The notes: generated by a model not told the origin, from the letters alone. A stretch of 64,000 nt of DNA from an uncultured Tenacibaculum sp. (GCF_947494125.1 NZ_CANLTU010000005.1:167328-231327); one strand, 5' to 3'; positions 25,011-34,147 are shown, counted from the stretch's first letter. Made by a program: numbers and translations.

Positions 25011-27212
25011 CTAGTTTTTAGCGCTTAATTGTTTTTGAACATCTTTTACCTTAATATCCGTCCCTAATCGTTGTAAATAAGCGATTAAAGCGACAATTTC
25101 TCTATCTTTCATTTCAATAAAAGTTTGTCCGTTCTCTAGTGCATACTTTTTATCAGCTGCATAACTTTTAGCAAAATCTGGGTCTTGGTGTAAATTCTCT
25201 TGAATTTTAGCTCCCTGTGCATCCATACTTACTTGTGCATTCACAATTTCTTCATCCGTATAAGGGACTCCAAGAGTTACCATTGCTCTCATTTTAGCCT
25301 CTACATCACTTTTATCTAGTTTATTTCTAACTAGCCATTGGTATGCTGGCATGATAGACCCTGGTGAAGTACTTTGCGGATCATACATATGATTTAAGTG
25401 CCAACTGTCCGAATACTTTCCTCCAACTCTTAAAATATCTGGACCTGTACGTTTAGATCCCCATAAAAATGGATGATCATACACAAATTCTCCTGCTTTC
25501 GCATATTCACCATAACGTTCAACCTCTGACCTAAATGGACGTACCATTTGTGAGTGACATCCTACACACCCTTCACGGATATATAAATCACGACCTTCTA
25601 ACTCTAAAGGTGAATATGGTTTTACACTTGTTATTGTTGGTATGTTAGATTTTACTAATAAGGTTGGTACAATCTGCACTATACCTCCTATTAAAATGGC
25701 TACTGTTGCGTAAATAGTTAATTTGATAGGTTTTCTTTCTAACCAAGTATGCCATCCTTCTCCTTTTGTTCTGTGTTTAGAAACTTTTGTTAACGGTGCT
25801 GCTTCTGCTAAATCATCGGTAACATCTGTACCAGACTTAACTGTTCTAATCATATTATATAGCATCACAAATGCTCCAATAATAAACATACTACCTCCAA
25901 TAGCACGCATCCAATACATTGGAATAATTTCATTAACTGTTTCAAGGAAGTTTCCATAAGTTAATGTTCCATCTGGATTAAATTGTTTCCACATCGATGC
26001 TTGAACAAATCCTGCAACGTACATTGGTAAAGCATACATAATGATACCTAAAGTACCTATCCAAAAATGAAAATTTGCTAATGCCGTAGAGTATAATTTT
26101 GTTTTAAATAATTTTGGAACCATCCAATAAATCATCCCGAAGGTAAAGAAACCATTCCAAGCTAATGCTCCAACGTGAACGTGAGCAATAATCCAATCAC
26201 TAAAGTGGGCAATCGCATTTACATTTTTTAACGATAACATTGGTCCTTCAAAAGTTGCCATACCATAACCTGTAATTGCAACTACAAAGAATTTTAAAAC
26301 AGGATCTGTACGAACTTTATCCCAAGCACCACGAAGTGTTAACAATCCGTTTATCATCCCCCCCCAAGATGGTGCTAATAACATAATAGAGAATGCTACT
26401 CCTAAATTTTGAGCCCAATCTGGTAAAGATGTGTATAATAAGTGGTGAGGTCCTGCCCAGATGTATATGAATATTAATGACCAAAAGTGAACAATTGATA
26501 ATCGATAAGAATATACAGGCCTATTTGCTGCTTTAGGAACAAAATAATACATCAATCCTAAAAATGGTGTAGTTAAGAAAAATGCTACCGCATTATGTCC
26601 GTACCACCATTGCACCAAGGCATCTTGTACTCCTGCATAAACTGAATATGATTTTAAGAAACTAACAGGTAATTCTAAACTATTGAAAATATGCAATACA
26701 GCAACTGTTACAAATGTTCCTAGATAAAACCAAATAGCAACATATAAGTGACGTTGTCTTCTTTGAAGAATCGTCCAAATCATATTTACACCAAAAGCTA
26801 CCCAAACTAAAGCAATTGCAATATCAATTGGCCATTCTAATTCGGCATATTCTTTTGACGTTGTATACCCTAAAGGTAATGTTATGGCTGCTGCGACAAT
26901 TATTAATTGCCATCCCCAAAAGTTGAAATTACTTAAAAAATCACTTGCCATTCGTGTTTTCAACAATCGTTGTAACGAATAATACACACCTGCGTATATT
27001 GCGTTACCAACAAAGGCAAAAATTACTGCATTGGTATGTAACGGACGTAAACGACCAAAACTTAACCAAGAAATTCCGTCAGTAATATTTGGGAATAAAA
27101 ACATAAAAGCCAATAATAATCCTACTGAGAAACCTACGATTCCCCATAGAAGTGTGGCATAGATGAATTTTTTTACGATCTTATTATCGTAATAAAATTG
27201 TTGCATTTCCAT
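25011..27212 (-). CDS. ccoN: cbb3 cytochrome c oxidase fused subunits I and II (CcoN-CcoO)
   Basis: A 733-residue fusion. Residues about 1-480 form the CcoN haem-copper core with twelve membrane helices: a haem-ligand His in GRLRPLHTNAVIF, the copper-site region WWYGHNAVAFFLT and the later paired His in FSDWIIAHVHVGALAWNGF. Residues about 500-733 are a CcoO-type cytochrome c domain with one membrane anchor and the haem motif GCVGCH near 548, followed by YDPQSTSPGSIMPAYQWL (axial Met). The fusion is the usual form in Bacteroidota. The enzyme reduces oxygen with high affinity and pumps protons. It lies between ccoS and ccoQ in the operon. Confidence 0.96.
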   Translation of the reverse strand: MEMQQFYYDNKIVKKFIYATLLWGIVGFSVGLLLAFMFLFPNITDGISWLSFGRLRPLHTNAVIFAFVGNAIYAGVYYSLQRLLKTRMASDFLSNFNFWGWQLIIVAAAITLPLGYTTSKEYAELEWPIDIAIALVWVAFGVNMIWTILQRRQRHLYVAIWFYLGTFVTVAVLHIFNSLELPVSFLKSYSVYAGVQDALVQWWYGHNAVAFFLTTPFLGLMYYFVPKAANRPVYSYRLSIVHFWSLIFIYIWAGPHHLLYTSLPDWAQNLGVAFSIMLLAPSWGGMINGLLTLRGAWDKVRTDPVLKFFVVAITGYGMATFEGPMLSLKNVNAIAHFSDWIIAHVHVGALAWNGFFTFGMIYWMVPKLFKTKLYSTALANFHFWIGTLGIIMYALPMYVAGFVQASMWKQFNPDGTLTYGNFLETVNEIIPMYWMRAIGGSMFIIGAFVMLYNMIRTVKSGTDVTDDLAEAAPLTKVSKHRTKGEGWHTWLERKPIKLTIYATVAILIGGIVQIVPTLLVKSNIPTITSVKPYSPLELEGRDLYIREGCVGCHSQMVRPFRSEVERYGEYAKAGEFVYDHPFLWGSKRTGPDILRVGGKYSDSWHLNHMYDPQSTSPGSIMPAYQWLVRNKLDKSDVEAKMRAMVTLGVPYTDEEIVNAQVSMDAQGAKIQENLHQDPDFAKSYAADKKYALENGQTFIEMKDREIVALIAYLQRLGTDIKVKDVQKQLSAKN

Positions 27213-27238
27213 AATCTAATTGAATTTAATATCTATTG

Positions 27239-27409
27239 TTAGTTATTGATTTTTGTTTCTTCTTTTACTAATTCGTCATCAAAGAGCATACGAACTGAAG
27301 GCGTGTACGAATCATCGTATTGTCCTTTCTTTACCGAAACGATAAATGCAATAAAAAAAATAATTGCCACTAAAATACTTAGTGTAAGTAGTAAGTAAAT
27401 AACGCTCAT
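27239..27409 (-). CDS. ccoS: cbb3 oxidase assembly protein CcoS
   Basis: A 56-residue gene from ATG at 27409 to TAA (27241-27239), 26 bases before ccoNO. It has one N-terminal membrane helix (MSVIYLLLTLSILVAIIFFI), a central KKGQYDDSYTPSVRML stretch and an acidic end (FDDELVKEE), which together are the CcoS signature. CcoS is needed for cofactor insertion into the oxidase. It is the first gene of the operon and stands directly behind the Fnr-regulated promoter; in many relatives it directly follows ccoI, from which it is here separated by four genes. Confidence 0.88.
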   Translation of the reverse strand: MSVIYLLLTLSILVAIIFFIAFIVSVKKGQYDDSYTPSVRMLFDDELVKEETKINN

Positions 27410-27431
27410 ATCTTGCCTGATAATTATACGT

Positions 27432-27475
27432 CAAAGATACTTGTGAAGGTTTTCTTAAAACATGACATTTGTCAT
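27432..27475 (-). promoter_or_regulatory. Fnr-type site and promoter of the ccoS-NOQPGH operon
   Basis: The perfect palindrome ATGACATTTGTCAT (27462-27475) contains the Crp/Fnr core TGA-N6-TCA (centre 27468.5). Reading the minus strand, a consensus -7 box TATCTTTG lies at 27439-27432. The centre is 36.5 bases from the distal edge of the box, so with a start site near 27426 the palindrome sits at about -41.5, the class II activator position. Confidence 0.75.
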
Positions 27476-27505
27476 ATCTTACATTTTTTTTCAGTTTAAT
27501 AAATA

Positions 27506-27538
27506 TAAAAAACTCGAAGAAGTCCTTCGAGTTTTTCT
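27506..27538 (-). terminator. Rho-independent terminator after hemN
   Basis: Stem AAAAACTCGAAG (27508-27519) with CTTCGAGTTTTT (27525-27536), loop of 5 bases, T tract on the minus strand. It separates the ccoI-hemN operon from the ccoS promoter. Confidence 0.85.
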
Positions 27539-27539
27539 T

Positions 27540-28904
27540 TTAAATAGTCATAGAAAACAGCTTAGTTTCAGGCTGTTTTTGATGTAACTTTTTATCAAAT
27601 GCCATGCAAATGTTTCGCACATATGGTCTTGCTTTTTCTGGAACTACTAGCTTTTTATCTCCAATAAAAACCAGTTCATCATCAACCATTTCTTTTAATT
27701 TATTTAAATGTGCTTCTATATTCTCAATTTGTAATTGCTCTTCTTTCCATGATGTCGAGAAATGACACATAATATTTAGAATATGTTTTCTGATAACTAA
27801 ATCTTCTTCTGATAAAATATGTCCTCTAAAAACAGGAATCTCTCCTTCATTTACTATTTTTTGGTATTCTTTCACAGTTTTTACATTCTGTGCAAACCCA
27901 TACCATGAATCTGATATTGCCGACATTCCTAAACCAATCATTAATTGAGTTTTGTTTGCCGTATAACCCATAAAATTTCTATGAAGTGTTTTCTCTTTTG
28001 TTGCCTTATACAAACTATCTGTTGGTAAAGCAAAATGATCCATTCCAATTTCTACATAGCCCATTTCAGCAAAGAGTTCTTTTCCTATTTCATAAAGCTC
28101 ACGCTTTTCTTCATTCTTAGGTAAATCTTGTTCGTTAAAACCTCTTTGCCCAACTCCTTTTACCCATGGCACGTGCGCATAACTATAAAATGAAATTCTA
28201 TCTGGTTGTAATTCTTTTGTTCTATTAATAGTATGAATTACATTTTCTTTTGTTTGAAATGGTAAACCGAAAATTAAATCATGACTAACAGATTTATAAC
28301 CAATTTCTCTTGCCCAACGCGTTGCTTTTTCTACATTTTCAAAAGGTTGAACTCTATGAATTGCCACTTGTACTTTTTCATTATAATCTTGCACTCCATA
28401 ACTTACTCGTGTAAAACCAACATCAAACAATGTTTGCAATTGTTCTTTTGTTGTGTTATTTGGATGACCTTCAAAACTAAATTCGTGATTTGAATGTTTT
28501 TTTGCTTTTATAAAAATACCATCTATTAATTTTTTCAATTGCTCTTTTGAAAAAAAAGTAGGTGTTCCCCCTCCTAAATGAATTTCTTTTACTATTGGTG
28601 TCTCTTCAACTAAATCTGTATATAAATCCCATTCTTTTAAAACCGTATCTATATAATCTTCTTCCACTTCGTGTCTTTTTGTAATATGTTTATGGCATGC
28701 ACAAAACGTACATAAACTCTCACAAAATGGTAAATGTATATACAAACTAATTCCTTCTGTAGAATTACTTTCTATAAATGATTTCTTAAAAGTTGTTATC
28801 CATTTTTCTATTGAAAAAGTGCTTTCATCCCAATAAGGAACCGTTGGATAACTTGTATATCTTGGTCCTGGAATATTATATTTTTGTATTAGTGAGTTTT
28901 TCAT
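27540..28904 (-). CDS. hemN: Oxygen-independent coproporphyrinogen III oxidase
   Basis: A 454-residue radical-SAM enzyme. The 4Fe-4S motif is CESLCTFCAC (C61, C65, C68) preceded by YIHLPF, and the SAM-contact stretch HLGGGTPTFF follows near 110. The N-terminus IPGPRYTSYPTVPYW is the HemN trip-wire region. It converts coproporphyrinogen III to protoporphyrinogen IX without oxygen, supplying haem when HemF-type enzymes cannot work. Its ATG overlaps the deoD stop by one base, making it the last gene of the ccoI-cupin-deoC-deoD-hemN transcript; the CcoN/O/P haems are obvious consumers. Confidence 0.95.
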   Translation of the reverse strand: MKNSLIQKYNIPGPRYTSYPTVPYWDESTFSIEKWITTFKKSFIESNSTEGISLYIHLPFCESLCTFCACHKHITKRHEVEEDYIDTVLKEWDLYTDLVEETPIVKEIHLGGGTPTFFSKEQLKKLIDGIFIKAKKHSNHEFSFEGHPNNTTKEQLQTLFDVGFTRVSYGVQDYNEKVQVAIHRVQPFENVEKATRWAREIGYKSVSHDLIFGLPFQTKENVIHTINRTKELQPDRISFYSYAHVPWVKGVGQRGFNEQDLPKNEEKRELYEIGKELFAEMGYVEIGMDHFALPTDSLYKATKEKTLHRNFMGYTANKTQLMIGLGMSAISDSWYGFAQNVKTVKEYQKIVNEGEIPVFRGHILSEEDLVIRKHILNIMCHFSTSWKEEQLQIENIEAHLNKLKEMVDDELVFIGDKKLVVPEKARPYVRNICMAFDKKLHQKQPETKLFSMTI

Positions 28905-29602
28905 TATAAAGTGCCTAATGCGATTTCTATCATTTCTTTAAATGTTTGCTCTCTTTCATCTGCTGTTGTTCTTTCTCCTGTAACTAAACTATCTGATATT
29001 GTTAATATAGACAGTGCATTTACTTTGTGTTTTGCGGCTACTGTATACAAACCATTCGTTTCCATTTCTACACATAAAACACCATAATCAGCCCATTTTT
29101 TATAGCTTTCAAATTCGTCTGCATAGAATTCATCTGAACTTAAAATATTCCCTGCTTTTATTGCTATGCCTTTTTTATTTGCAGTATTTAGTGCCTTTTG
29201 AAATAACTCAAAACTAGCTGTTGGGGCATAATCAGCTCCACTAAATCGAATTGTATTTAATCCAGAATTTGTTGACGCTGCCATTGCTATAACAATATCT
29301 CTAATTCCAACCTCTTTTTGATAGGATCCTGCTGAACCTACACGAATTAAGTTTTTCACTCCATATTCAGTAATTAATTCATGAGCATAAATTAATGTAC
29401 TTGGTATTCCCATTCCTGTTCCTTGTACAGAAACTTTCTCTCCATTATAATCTCCTGTATATCCTAACATTCCTCTTACATCATTATAACAAACAGGATT
29501 CTTTAAAAAAGTTTCTGCAATCCACTTAGCTCTCATCGGATCACCTGGCAATAAAACTGTTTCTGCTATTTCGCCTTTTGAGGCAGCTATATGTACGCTC
29601 AT
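28904..29602 (-). CDS. deoD: Purine-nucleoside phosphorylase, DeoD type
   Basis: A 232-residue enzyme of the hexameric DeoD family: [22 protein letters not shown] with the phosphate-loop [26 protein letters not shown] (about 62-77), the RVGSAGSY motif, the purine-site VEMETNGLY and ILTISDSL with its Asp. It splits purine (deoxy)nucleosides with phosphate to base and (deoxy)ribose-1-phosphate. It is 2 bases after deoC and overlaps hemN by one base. No phosphopentomutase gene is adjacent, so the link to DeoC requires one encoded elsewhere. Confidence 0.95.
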   Translation of the reverse strand: MSVHIAASKGEIAETVLLPGDPMRAKWIAETFLKNPVCYNDVRGMLGYTGDYNGEKVSVQGTGMGIPSTLIYAHELITEYGVKNLIRVGSAGSYQKEVGIRDIVIAMAASTNSGLNTIRFSGADYAPTASFELFQKALNTANKKGIAIKAGNILSSDEFYADEFESYKKWADYGVLCVEMETNGLYTVAAKHKVNALSILTISDSLVTGERTTADEREQTFKEMIEIALGTL

Positions 29603-29604
29603 TT

Positions 29605-30270
29605 TTAATATTTGTTTTTATCCGAAATTCCTTTTGTTACTAATGACACTCCTGATGATGTTCCTAAACGTGTTACACCTATTTCTATATACTCTTTTGC
29701 AGTTTCAATATTCCTAACTCCACCTGCGGCTTTTATTTGAGCCTTTTCACCTACTACATCTTTCATTATTTTAACATCTTCAAATGTTGCTCCTCCTGTA
29801 CCAAAACCAGTAGATGTTTTTATAAAATCTGCTCCAGCATTTACTGCTAATTGCGATGCTGTTCTTATTTGCTCTTTAGATAAATAACAATTCTCAAAAA
29901 TTACTTTTAATACATTATTACCTATTGTTTCTTTTATTAACCTAATCTCTTTTTCTACATAATCGTTATCTCCATCTAATAGTTTTCCTATATTGATAAC
30001 CATATCTATTTCTGAAGCCCCATTATTTATGCAGTTTTTAGCTTCAAAAACTTTAGATTCGGTTGTCATAGCTCCTAACGGAAATCCGATTACCGCAGCG
30101 ACTTTCACATCTGAATTTTCTAATTCTTGCTTTGCTAATGCTACATAAGAACCGTTTACACAAACTGCATAAAAATTATACTCTTTTGCTTCTTTACATA
30201 ATTTTACTATGTCTTCTTTAGTAGCTATAGCTTTTAATAGGGTATGATCTATATATTTATTTATCTGCAT
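29605..30270 (-). CDS. deoC: Deoxyribose-phosphate aldolase
   Basis: A 221-residue TIM-barrel enzyme. The Schiff-base lysine is in FIKTSTGFG (about 151) and the second catalytic lysine in IKAAGGVRN (about 180), with the usual YIDHTLLKA start and [16 protein letters not shown]. It cleaves deoxyribose-5-phosphate to acetaldehyde and glyceraldehyde-3-phosphate. It lies 4 bases after the cupin gene and 2 bases before deoD, so it is translated within the ccoI-hemN transcript. Confidence 0.96.
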   Translation of the reverse strand: MQINKYIDHTLLKAIATKEDIVKLCKEAKEYNFYAVCVNGSYVALAKQELENSDVKVAAVIGFPLGAMTTESKVFEAKNCINNGASEIDMVINIGKLLDGDNDYVEKEIRLIKETIGNNVLKVIFENCYLSKEQIRTASQLAVNAGADFIKTSTGFGTGGATFEDVKIMKDVVGEKAQIKAAGGVRNIETAKEYIEIGVTRLGTSSGVSLVTKGISDKNKY

Positions 30271-30274
30271 ATTA

Positions 30275-30607
30275 TTATACGTTTTTTACTCTTTTCAAAG
30301 TATCCGATTTTGATAATGACAAACGAACTATACTTTCTTCTATTGCTGTCAGATTATGGACAATTTGTGGTTTTAGTGAAATTATATCACCTTCGTTAAG
30401 TTGTTTTATCTCTCCATCCACTCCAAAATCAATAATACCTTTAGTTACCTGTACAATAATTGCAAATGGCGCTTGATGGTCTTCCATTATTTGACCTTTT
30501 TTAAATACAACTCTTATTTCTTTCGAAAAATCTGTATCTAATAATAATGAAACAGCTGGTTTGTTTTCATTAAACTTTATATCTTTTAAAAATGATCCTA
30601 TTTTCAT
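30275..30607 (-). CDS. Small cupin domain protein
   Basis: A 110-residue single cupin barrel: FKKGQIMEDHQAPFAIIVQVTKGIIDFGVDGE followed by LNEGDIISLKPQIVHNLTAIEE. One metal-type His (EDHQAP) and one in the second motif (PQIVHNL) are present, fewer than the full four-ligand set, so it may bind metal weakly or act as a sensor. It lies 6 bases after ccoI and 4 before deoC. Function unknown. Its place in an Fnr-controlled operon makes a role in redox or ligand sensing possible, but that is inference. Confidence 0.8.
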   Translation of the reverse strand: MKIGSFLKDIKFNENKPAVSLLLDTDFSKEIRVVFKKGQIMEDHQAPFAIIVQVTKGIIDFGVDGEIKQLNEGDIISLKPQIVHNLTAIEESIVRLSLSKSDTLKRVKNV

Positions 30608-30613
30608 AATTTC

Positions 30614-32986
30614 TTATTTTATTTTTCTTCCTAATAAATTTGTTGCTACAGTAGTAAATATTACAATACTAATAGAACTTAATGGCATTAGAATTGCTGC
30701 AATTACTGGTTTTAATTGCCCTGTAGTAGCAAAATACAAACCAATAATATTATATAATAAAGATAGTAAAAAGCTATATTTTATTATTTGAATTGCTTTT
30801 TTTGATGCTTTAATATAATTAGCTATTTGACTAAATTTTGATGCATCTAAAATTGCATCACAAGCTGGAGAAAATACATTAATATTTTCAGACAATGCAA
30901 TACCTACATTACTTTGTGCTAGTGCGCCTGCATCGTTTAATCCATCGCCAATCATAATTACGCTTTTATTTTTTTGCTGTAATTCTTCAACATAAGACAG
31001 TTTATCTTCTGGTTTTTGATTAAATAAAAATGAAGTACTTTTTGGCAAAATACTTTCTAAGTATTTCTTTTCTCCTTCATTATCTCCAGAAACTACTGCT
31101 AAATTGTATTTAGGGTTCAATTCAGAAAATAAGGTATTTACTCCATTTCTATAAGCATTCTTAAAAATATACTTTCCTTTATATGCATCATTAATACTAA
31201 TATGTACAGAAGTGTCTAAATTCATTTGCTCGTCAGTACTATTTACAAATGATGATGAACCTACCTTAATTTTTGTTTGCTGATAATTTGCTTCAATACC
31301 TTTACCTGTATATTCTTTAAAATTATCAATTATTACAGTTTCTTCTGTTAAAGAATTATACAACATTCTACTTAAAGGATGGTTAGATGCTCTAAGTGTA
31401 CTTTTTAAAATTGATTTCTCTAACAAGTCTAAATCATTCCCTTGATAGTCTATTTGATTTTCTTTGCTAGTAGTAAGTGTACCCGTTTTATCAAAAATAA
31501 CTGCATTTGTAGCTGCTAACTGCTCTAATACTGTAGCATTTTTTACATAAAATTTTTTCTTTCCTAAAATACGCAACATATTACCTAAAGTAAATGGTGC
31601 TGCTAAGGCTATTGCACATGGACAAGCTATAATTAATACTGCTGTAAAAACATTTAACGCTTTGCTTGTATCTTTATATAACCAAAAACTCGTGGCTATT
31701 ATGGCTATTAATAAAATAGTAATTGTAAAATGCTGGCTTATTTTATCTGTTAACGTTTTAAAAGATGAATTTTTGTCTTTTTGAAATACATCGTTACTCC
31801 ACAATTGTGTTAAATAACTTTGTGAAACTGATGTTAAAACTTCCATTTCAATAATTCCTGCTAACTGTTTTCCTCCTGCAAATAATTTATCTCCAGATTT
31901 TTTTGTTACTGGTATTGCCTCACCAGTAACAAAACTATAATCTATTTTTGCTTCTCCATTTATTAGAATTCCGTCTACAGGAATTAATTCTTGATTTCTA
32001 ATTAGTAACCTATCTCCTTTTTCTACATCGTAAATTTGGACATTTTCTTCTTTTCCTTCTAATGTAATTCGAGTAACCGCTATTGGAAAATATGATTTAT
32101 AATCTCGTTCAAAAGATAAAAAGTTATATGTTTTCTGTTGAAAGAATTTTCCTAGTAATAAGAAAAAAACCAAACCGGTTAAAGAGTCAAAAAAACCAGT
32201 TCCTAAATCTAAAAGGATTTCAATACAGCTTCTGATAAACAATACAGAAACCCCTAAAGCTATAGGTACATCAATATTTAAAATTTTAGAACGTAATCCT
32301 TTATAGGCAGAAATAAAATAATCTTGTGCCGCATAGAACACTACTGGTAGTGAAAAGAAAAACATTAACCAACGGAAAATTCCTTTGTATTGTTCTAACC
32401 AAAATTCTGATACTTCAAAATACTCTGGAAAAGACAAAAACATTACATTTCCAAAAGCAAAGCCAGCTATTCCTAATTTATAAATTAAACTTCTATCTAC
32501 TTTTTTCTTTCCTACTTCATAGTCTTCCAAGGAAATATATGGTTCATAACCTATAGAACTTAAAAGTAAAACAACTTCTTGTAATGATATATTATTTAAA
32601 TTATAGGTAATCCGAACAGTTTTCTTAGGAAAATTAACTTGTGAACTTGCTATATTCTCTTGTAATTTATGTAGATTTTCTAATACCCAAATACACGAAC
32701 TACAATGGATATGCGGAATATATAAATTAACAACCTGGGTATCGCCATCGTTAAATTCTAGTAATTTATTTACAATAGATTCATTTTCAAGAAAATCATA
32801 CTTCCCTTGAATTTCCTCAGGAATTGCTCCTGGATTATTTTGAAAATCGTAATAACAAGTTAAATCATTTTCCGAAAAAATTTCAAATACCGTCTTACAT
32901 CCATTACAACAAAAGAATTTTTCTTCTATTGTAATTTTGTTGGTATCACACTCATTACCACAATGAAAACATATTGTGCTTTCCAT
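30614..32986 (-). CDS. ccoI: Heavy-metal P1B-type ATPase, cbb3-associated copper pump CcoI/FixI
   Basis: A 790-residue pump. The N-terminus has a Cys-rich metal region (CFHCGNECD and FFCCNGC) and an HMA-like domain with HCSSCIW (about 94-100). Eight membrane helices follow; the ion-path motif is CPCAIALA (about 456), the phosphorylation site DKTGTLT (about 499), the actuator VTGEAIPV and the hinge MIGDGLNDAGAL. CcoI exports copper for insertion into the cbb3 oxidase. The first gene after the Fnr-type promoter, it is followed in the same transcript by cupin, deoC, deoD and hemN. Confidence 0.94.
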   Translation of the reverse strand: MESTICFHCGNECDTNKITIEEKFFCCNGCKTVFEIFSENDLTCYYDFQNNPGAIPEEIQGKYDFLENESIVNKLLEFNDGDTQVVNLYIPHIHCSSCIWVLENLHKLQENIASSQVNFPKKTVRITYNLNNISLQEVVLLLSSIGYEPYISLEDYEVGKKKVDRSLIYKLGIAGFAFGNVMFLSFPEYFEVSEFWLEQYKGIFRWLMFFFSLPVVFYAAQDYFISAYKGLRSKILNIDVPIALGVSVLFIRSCIEILLDLGTGFFDSLTGLVFFLLLGKFFQQKTYNFLSFERDYKSYFPIAVTRITLEGKEENVQIYDVEKGDRLLIRNQELIPVDGILINGEAKIDYSFVTGEAIPVTKKSGDKLFAGGKQLAGIIEMEVLTSVSQSYLTQLWSNDVFQKDKNSSFKTLTDKISQHFTITILLIAIIATSFWLYKDTSKALNVFTAVLIIACPCAIALAAPFTLGNMLRILGKKKFYVKNATVLEQLAATNAVIFDKTGTLTTSKENQIDYQGNDLDLLEKSILKSTLRASNHPLSRMLYNSLTEETVIIDNFKEYTGKGIEANYQQTKIKVGSSSFVNSTDEQMNLDTSVHISINDAYKGKYIFKNAYRNGVNTLFSELNPKYNLAVVSGDNEGEKKYLESILPKSTSFLFNQKPEDKLSYVEELQQKNKSVIMIGDGLNDAGALAQSNVGIALSENINVFSPACDAILDASKFSQIANYIKASKKAIQIIKYSFLLSLLYNIIGLYFATTGQLKPVIAAILMPLSSISIVIFTTVATNLLGRKIK

Positions 32987-33006
32987 ATTTACTCATTTGC
33001 CTGATA

Positions 33007-33050
33007 CAAAGGTCGTTTTTTATCAAAGTATTAAATATGATATTTATCAG
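33007..33050 (-). promoter_or_regulatory. Fnr-type site and promoter of the ccoI-hemN operon
   Basis: The near-palindrome ATGATATTTATCAG (33037-33050) has the core TGA-N6-TCA centred at 33043.5. On the minus strand GACCTTTG (33014-33007) matches the TTTG half of the -7 consensus. The distance from centre to the distal edge of this box is again 36.5 bases. The start site would be near 33001, about 15 bases before the ccoI ATG. Confidence 0.65.
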
Positions 33051-33057
33051 TTTTTTC

Positions 33058-33065
33058 TATCTTTG
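33058..33065 (+). promoter_or_regulatory. Candidate -7 box of the fnr-like gene
   Basis: TATCTTTG, a full consensus match, ends 4 bases before the start codon, so a message from it would be essentially leaderless. The Fnr-type site at 33037-33050 would then lie near -28, inside the polymerase footprint, which suggests autorepression. Confidence 0.45.
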
Positions 33066-33069
33066 ACAT

Positions 33070-33777
33070 ATGTTACAAAACTCAGAGGGTCACAGTAAAT
33101 GTGAGCAATGCATTGTTAGACAATTTAACTCATTAAAGTCTTTAACTAAAAACGAATTAGTTAGAATTTCTGGGTGTAAAACATCTAAAATTATAAAAAA
33201 AGGAGAACCTCTTTTTCAAGAAGGTGAGCACATTAATGGCATTTTTTGTATTAAAGATGGTCTTTGTAAAGTTTCTAAAATGAGTGATAATGGTCGAGAT
33301 CAAATTATACATTTAATAAGAAAAGGAGATATTATTGGTGAGCGTAGTTTAATAAATGATGAAGTTTCTAATTTAAAAGCTGTGGCTGTTAATGATATGG
33401 AGGTTTGTTTTATTCCTAAAGAAGAAATTATTAGAGATTTACAGAATAACTCTAATTTTTCTATGGACATGTTAAAAAAAATGGCTTCTTCGCTTAAAAA
33501 TGCAGATAATGTTATTGTTGATATGGCTCAAAAAACGGTAAAACAACGTTTAGCTGATACTTTAATTTTTTTAGATGAAAAGTTTGAAAAAACAGAGGAA
33601 GGTTCTATTGGTATATCATTAACTAGAGAAGACATCGCTAATATTATTGGTACTGCTACAGAAAGTGCTATTCGTTTACTTTCTGATTTCAAGAAGAAAA
33701 AACTTATTAACTTAAAAGGAAAACAAATTTTTGTTTTAAATATTCCTGAGCTTCAACAAATTTCTCAAGGTTTTTAA
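33070..33777 (+). CDS. Crp/Fnr family transcriptional regulator
   Basis: A 235-residue regulator. The N-terminal Cys pair CEQC (C11, C14) with C36 and further Cys in the cyclic-nucleotide-like domain (FCIKDGLCKV) resemble the 4Fe-4S ligands of FNR, so oxygen sensing is likely. The effector domain covers about 20-140, then the dimer helix and a helix-turn-helix with LTREDIANIIGTATESAIRL. The recognition helix keeps E-x3-R, which reads the TGA half-site of Crp/Fnr sites. It is divergent from ccoI, and its matching TGA-N6-TCA sites lie before ccoI, ccoS and usp. Ends at a bidirectional terminator. Confidence 0.92.
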   Translation: MLQNSEGHSKCEQCIVRQFNSLKSLTKNELVRISGCKTSKIIKKGEPLFQEGEHINGIFCIKDGLCKVSKMSDNGRDQIIHLIRKGDIIGERSLINDEVSNLKAVAVNDMEVCFIPKEEIIRDLQNNSNFSMDMLKKMASSLKNADNVIVDMAQKTVKQRLADTLIFLDEKFEKTEEGSIGISLTREDIANIIGTATESAIRLLSDFKKKKLINLKGKQIFVLNIPELQQISQGF

Positions 33778-33792
33778 AAATCCTATTTATAT

Positions 33793-33833
33793 AAAAATAA
33801 AAAATCGTCTTTTTAAGACGATTTTTTATTTTT
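33793..33833. terminator. Bidirectional terminator between fnr-like gene and DUF3467 gene
   Basis: A 19-base perfect stem (33793-33811 with 33815-33833) with core ATCGTCTT / AAGACGAT and A/T tracts on both sides; it touches the stop codon of the DUF3467 gene. Confidence 0.88.
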
Positions 33834-34140
33834 AAGCTTCTCCTGTTGTTCCTCCAAAATTCATTGGAATTGGTACTTGCTCGTAATCTTTTATCTCACC
33901 ATGGGCTTGTTCAAACTTTCTAACGTTCTCCGCCAATGCTTTTGTTAATCTTTTAGCATGCTGTGGTGTTAAAATTATTCTTGATTTTACCTTAGCTTTT
34001 GGTACACCTGGCATAATATTTATAAAATCAACTATAAATTCAGATACTGAATGATTTATTATAGCTAAGTTACTATAAGTACCTTCTGCTATATCTTGAT
34101 CTAATTCTATATTTAATTGTGGGTCTTTTTGATCTTCCAT
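33832..34140 (-). CDS. DUF3467 domain protein
   Basis: A 102-residue protein with NLAIINHSVSEFIVDFINIMPGVPKAKVKSRIILTPQHAKRL spread over about 24-67, which is the DUF3467 pattern (a conserved beta-alpha domain found next to rpoC in Bacteroidota). No known function. Its ATG comes 8 bases after the T tract of the rpoC terminator, so it is either transcribed by readthrough from rpoBC or from a promoter inside rpoC. Confidence 0.9.
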   Translation of the reverse strand: MEDQKDPQLNIELDQDIAEGTYSNLAIINHSVSEFIVDFINIMPGVPKAKVKSRIILTPQHAKRLTKALAENVRKFEQAHGEIKDYEQVPIPMNFGGTTGEA

Positions 34141-34147
34141 ATTAAAA

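Noticed and set aside
28904..30607. deoD-deoC-cupin as horizontally acquired genes
   Set aside because: Base composition and codon choice by eye equal those of the neighbours, spacing is operon-like and no mobile remnants are present; rearrangement is simpler.
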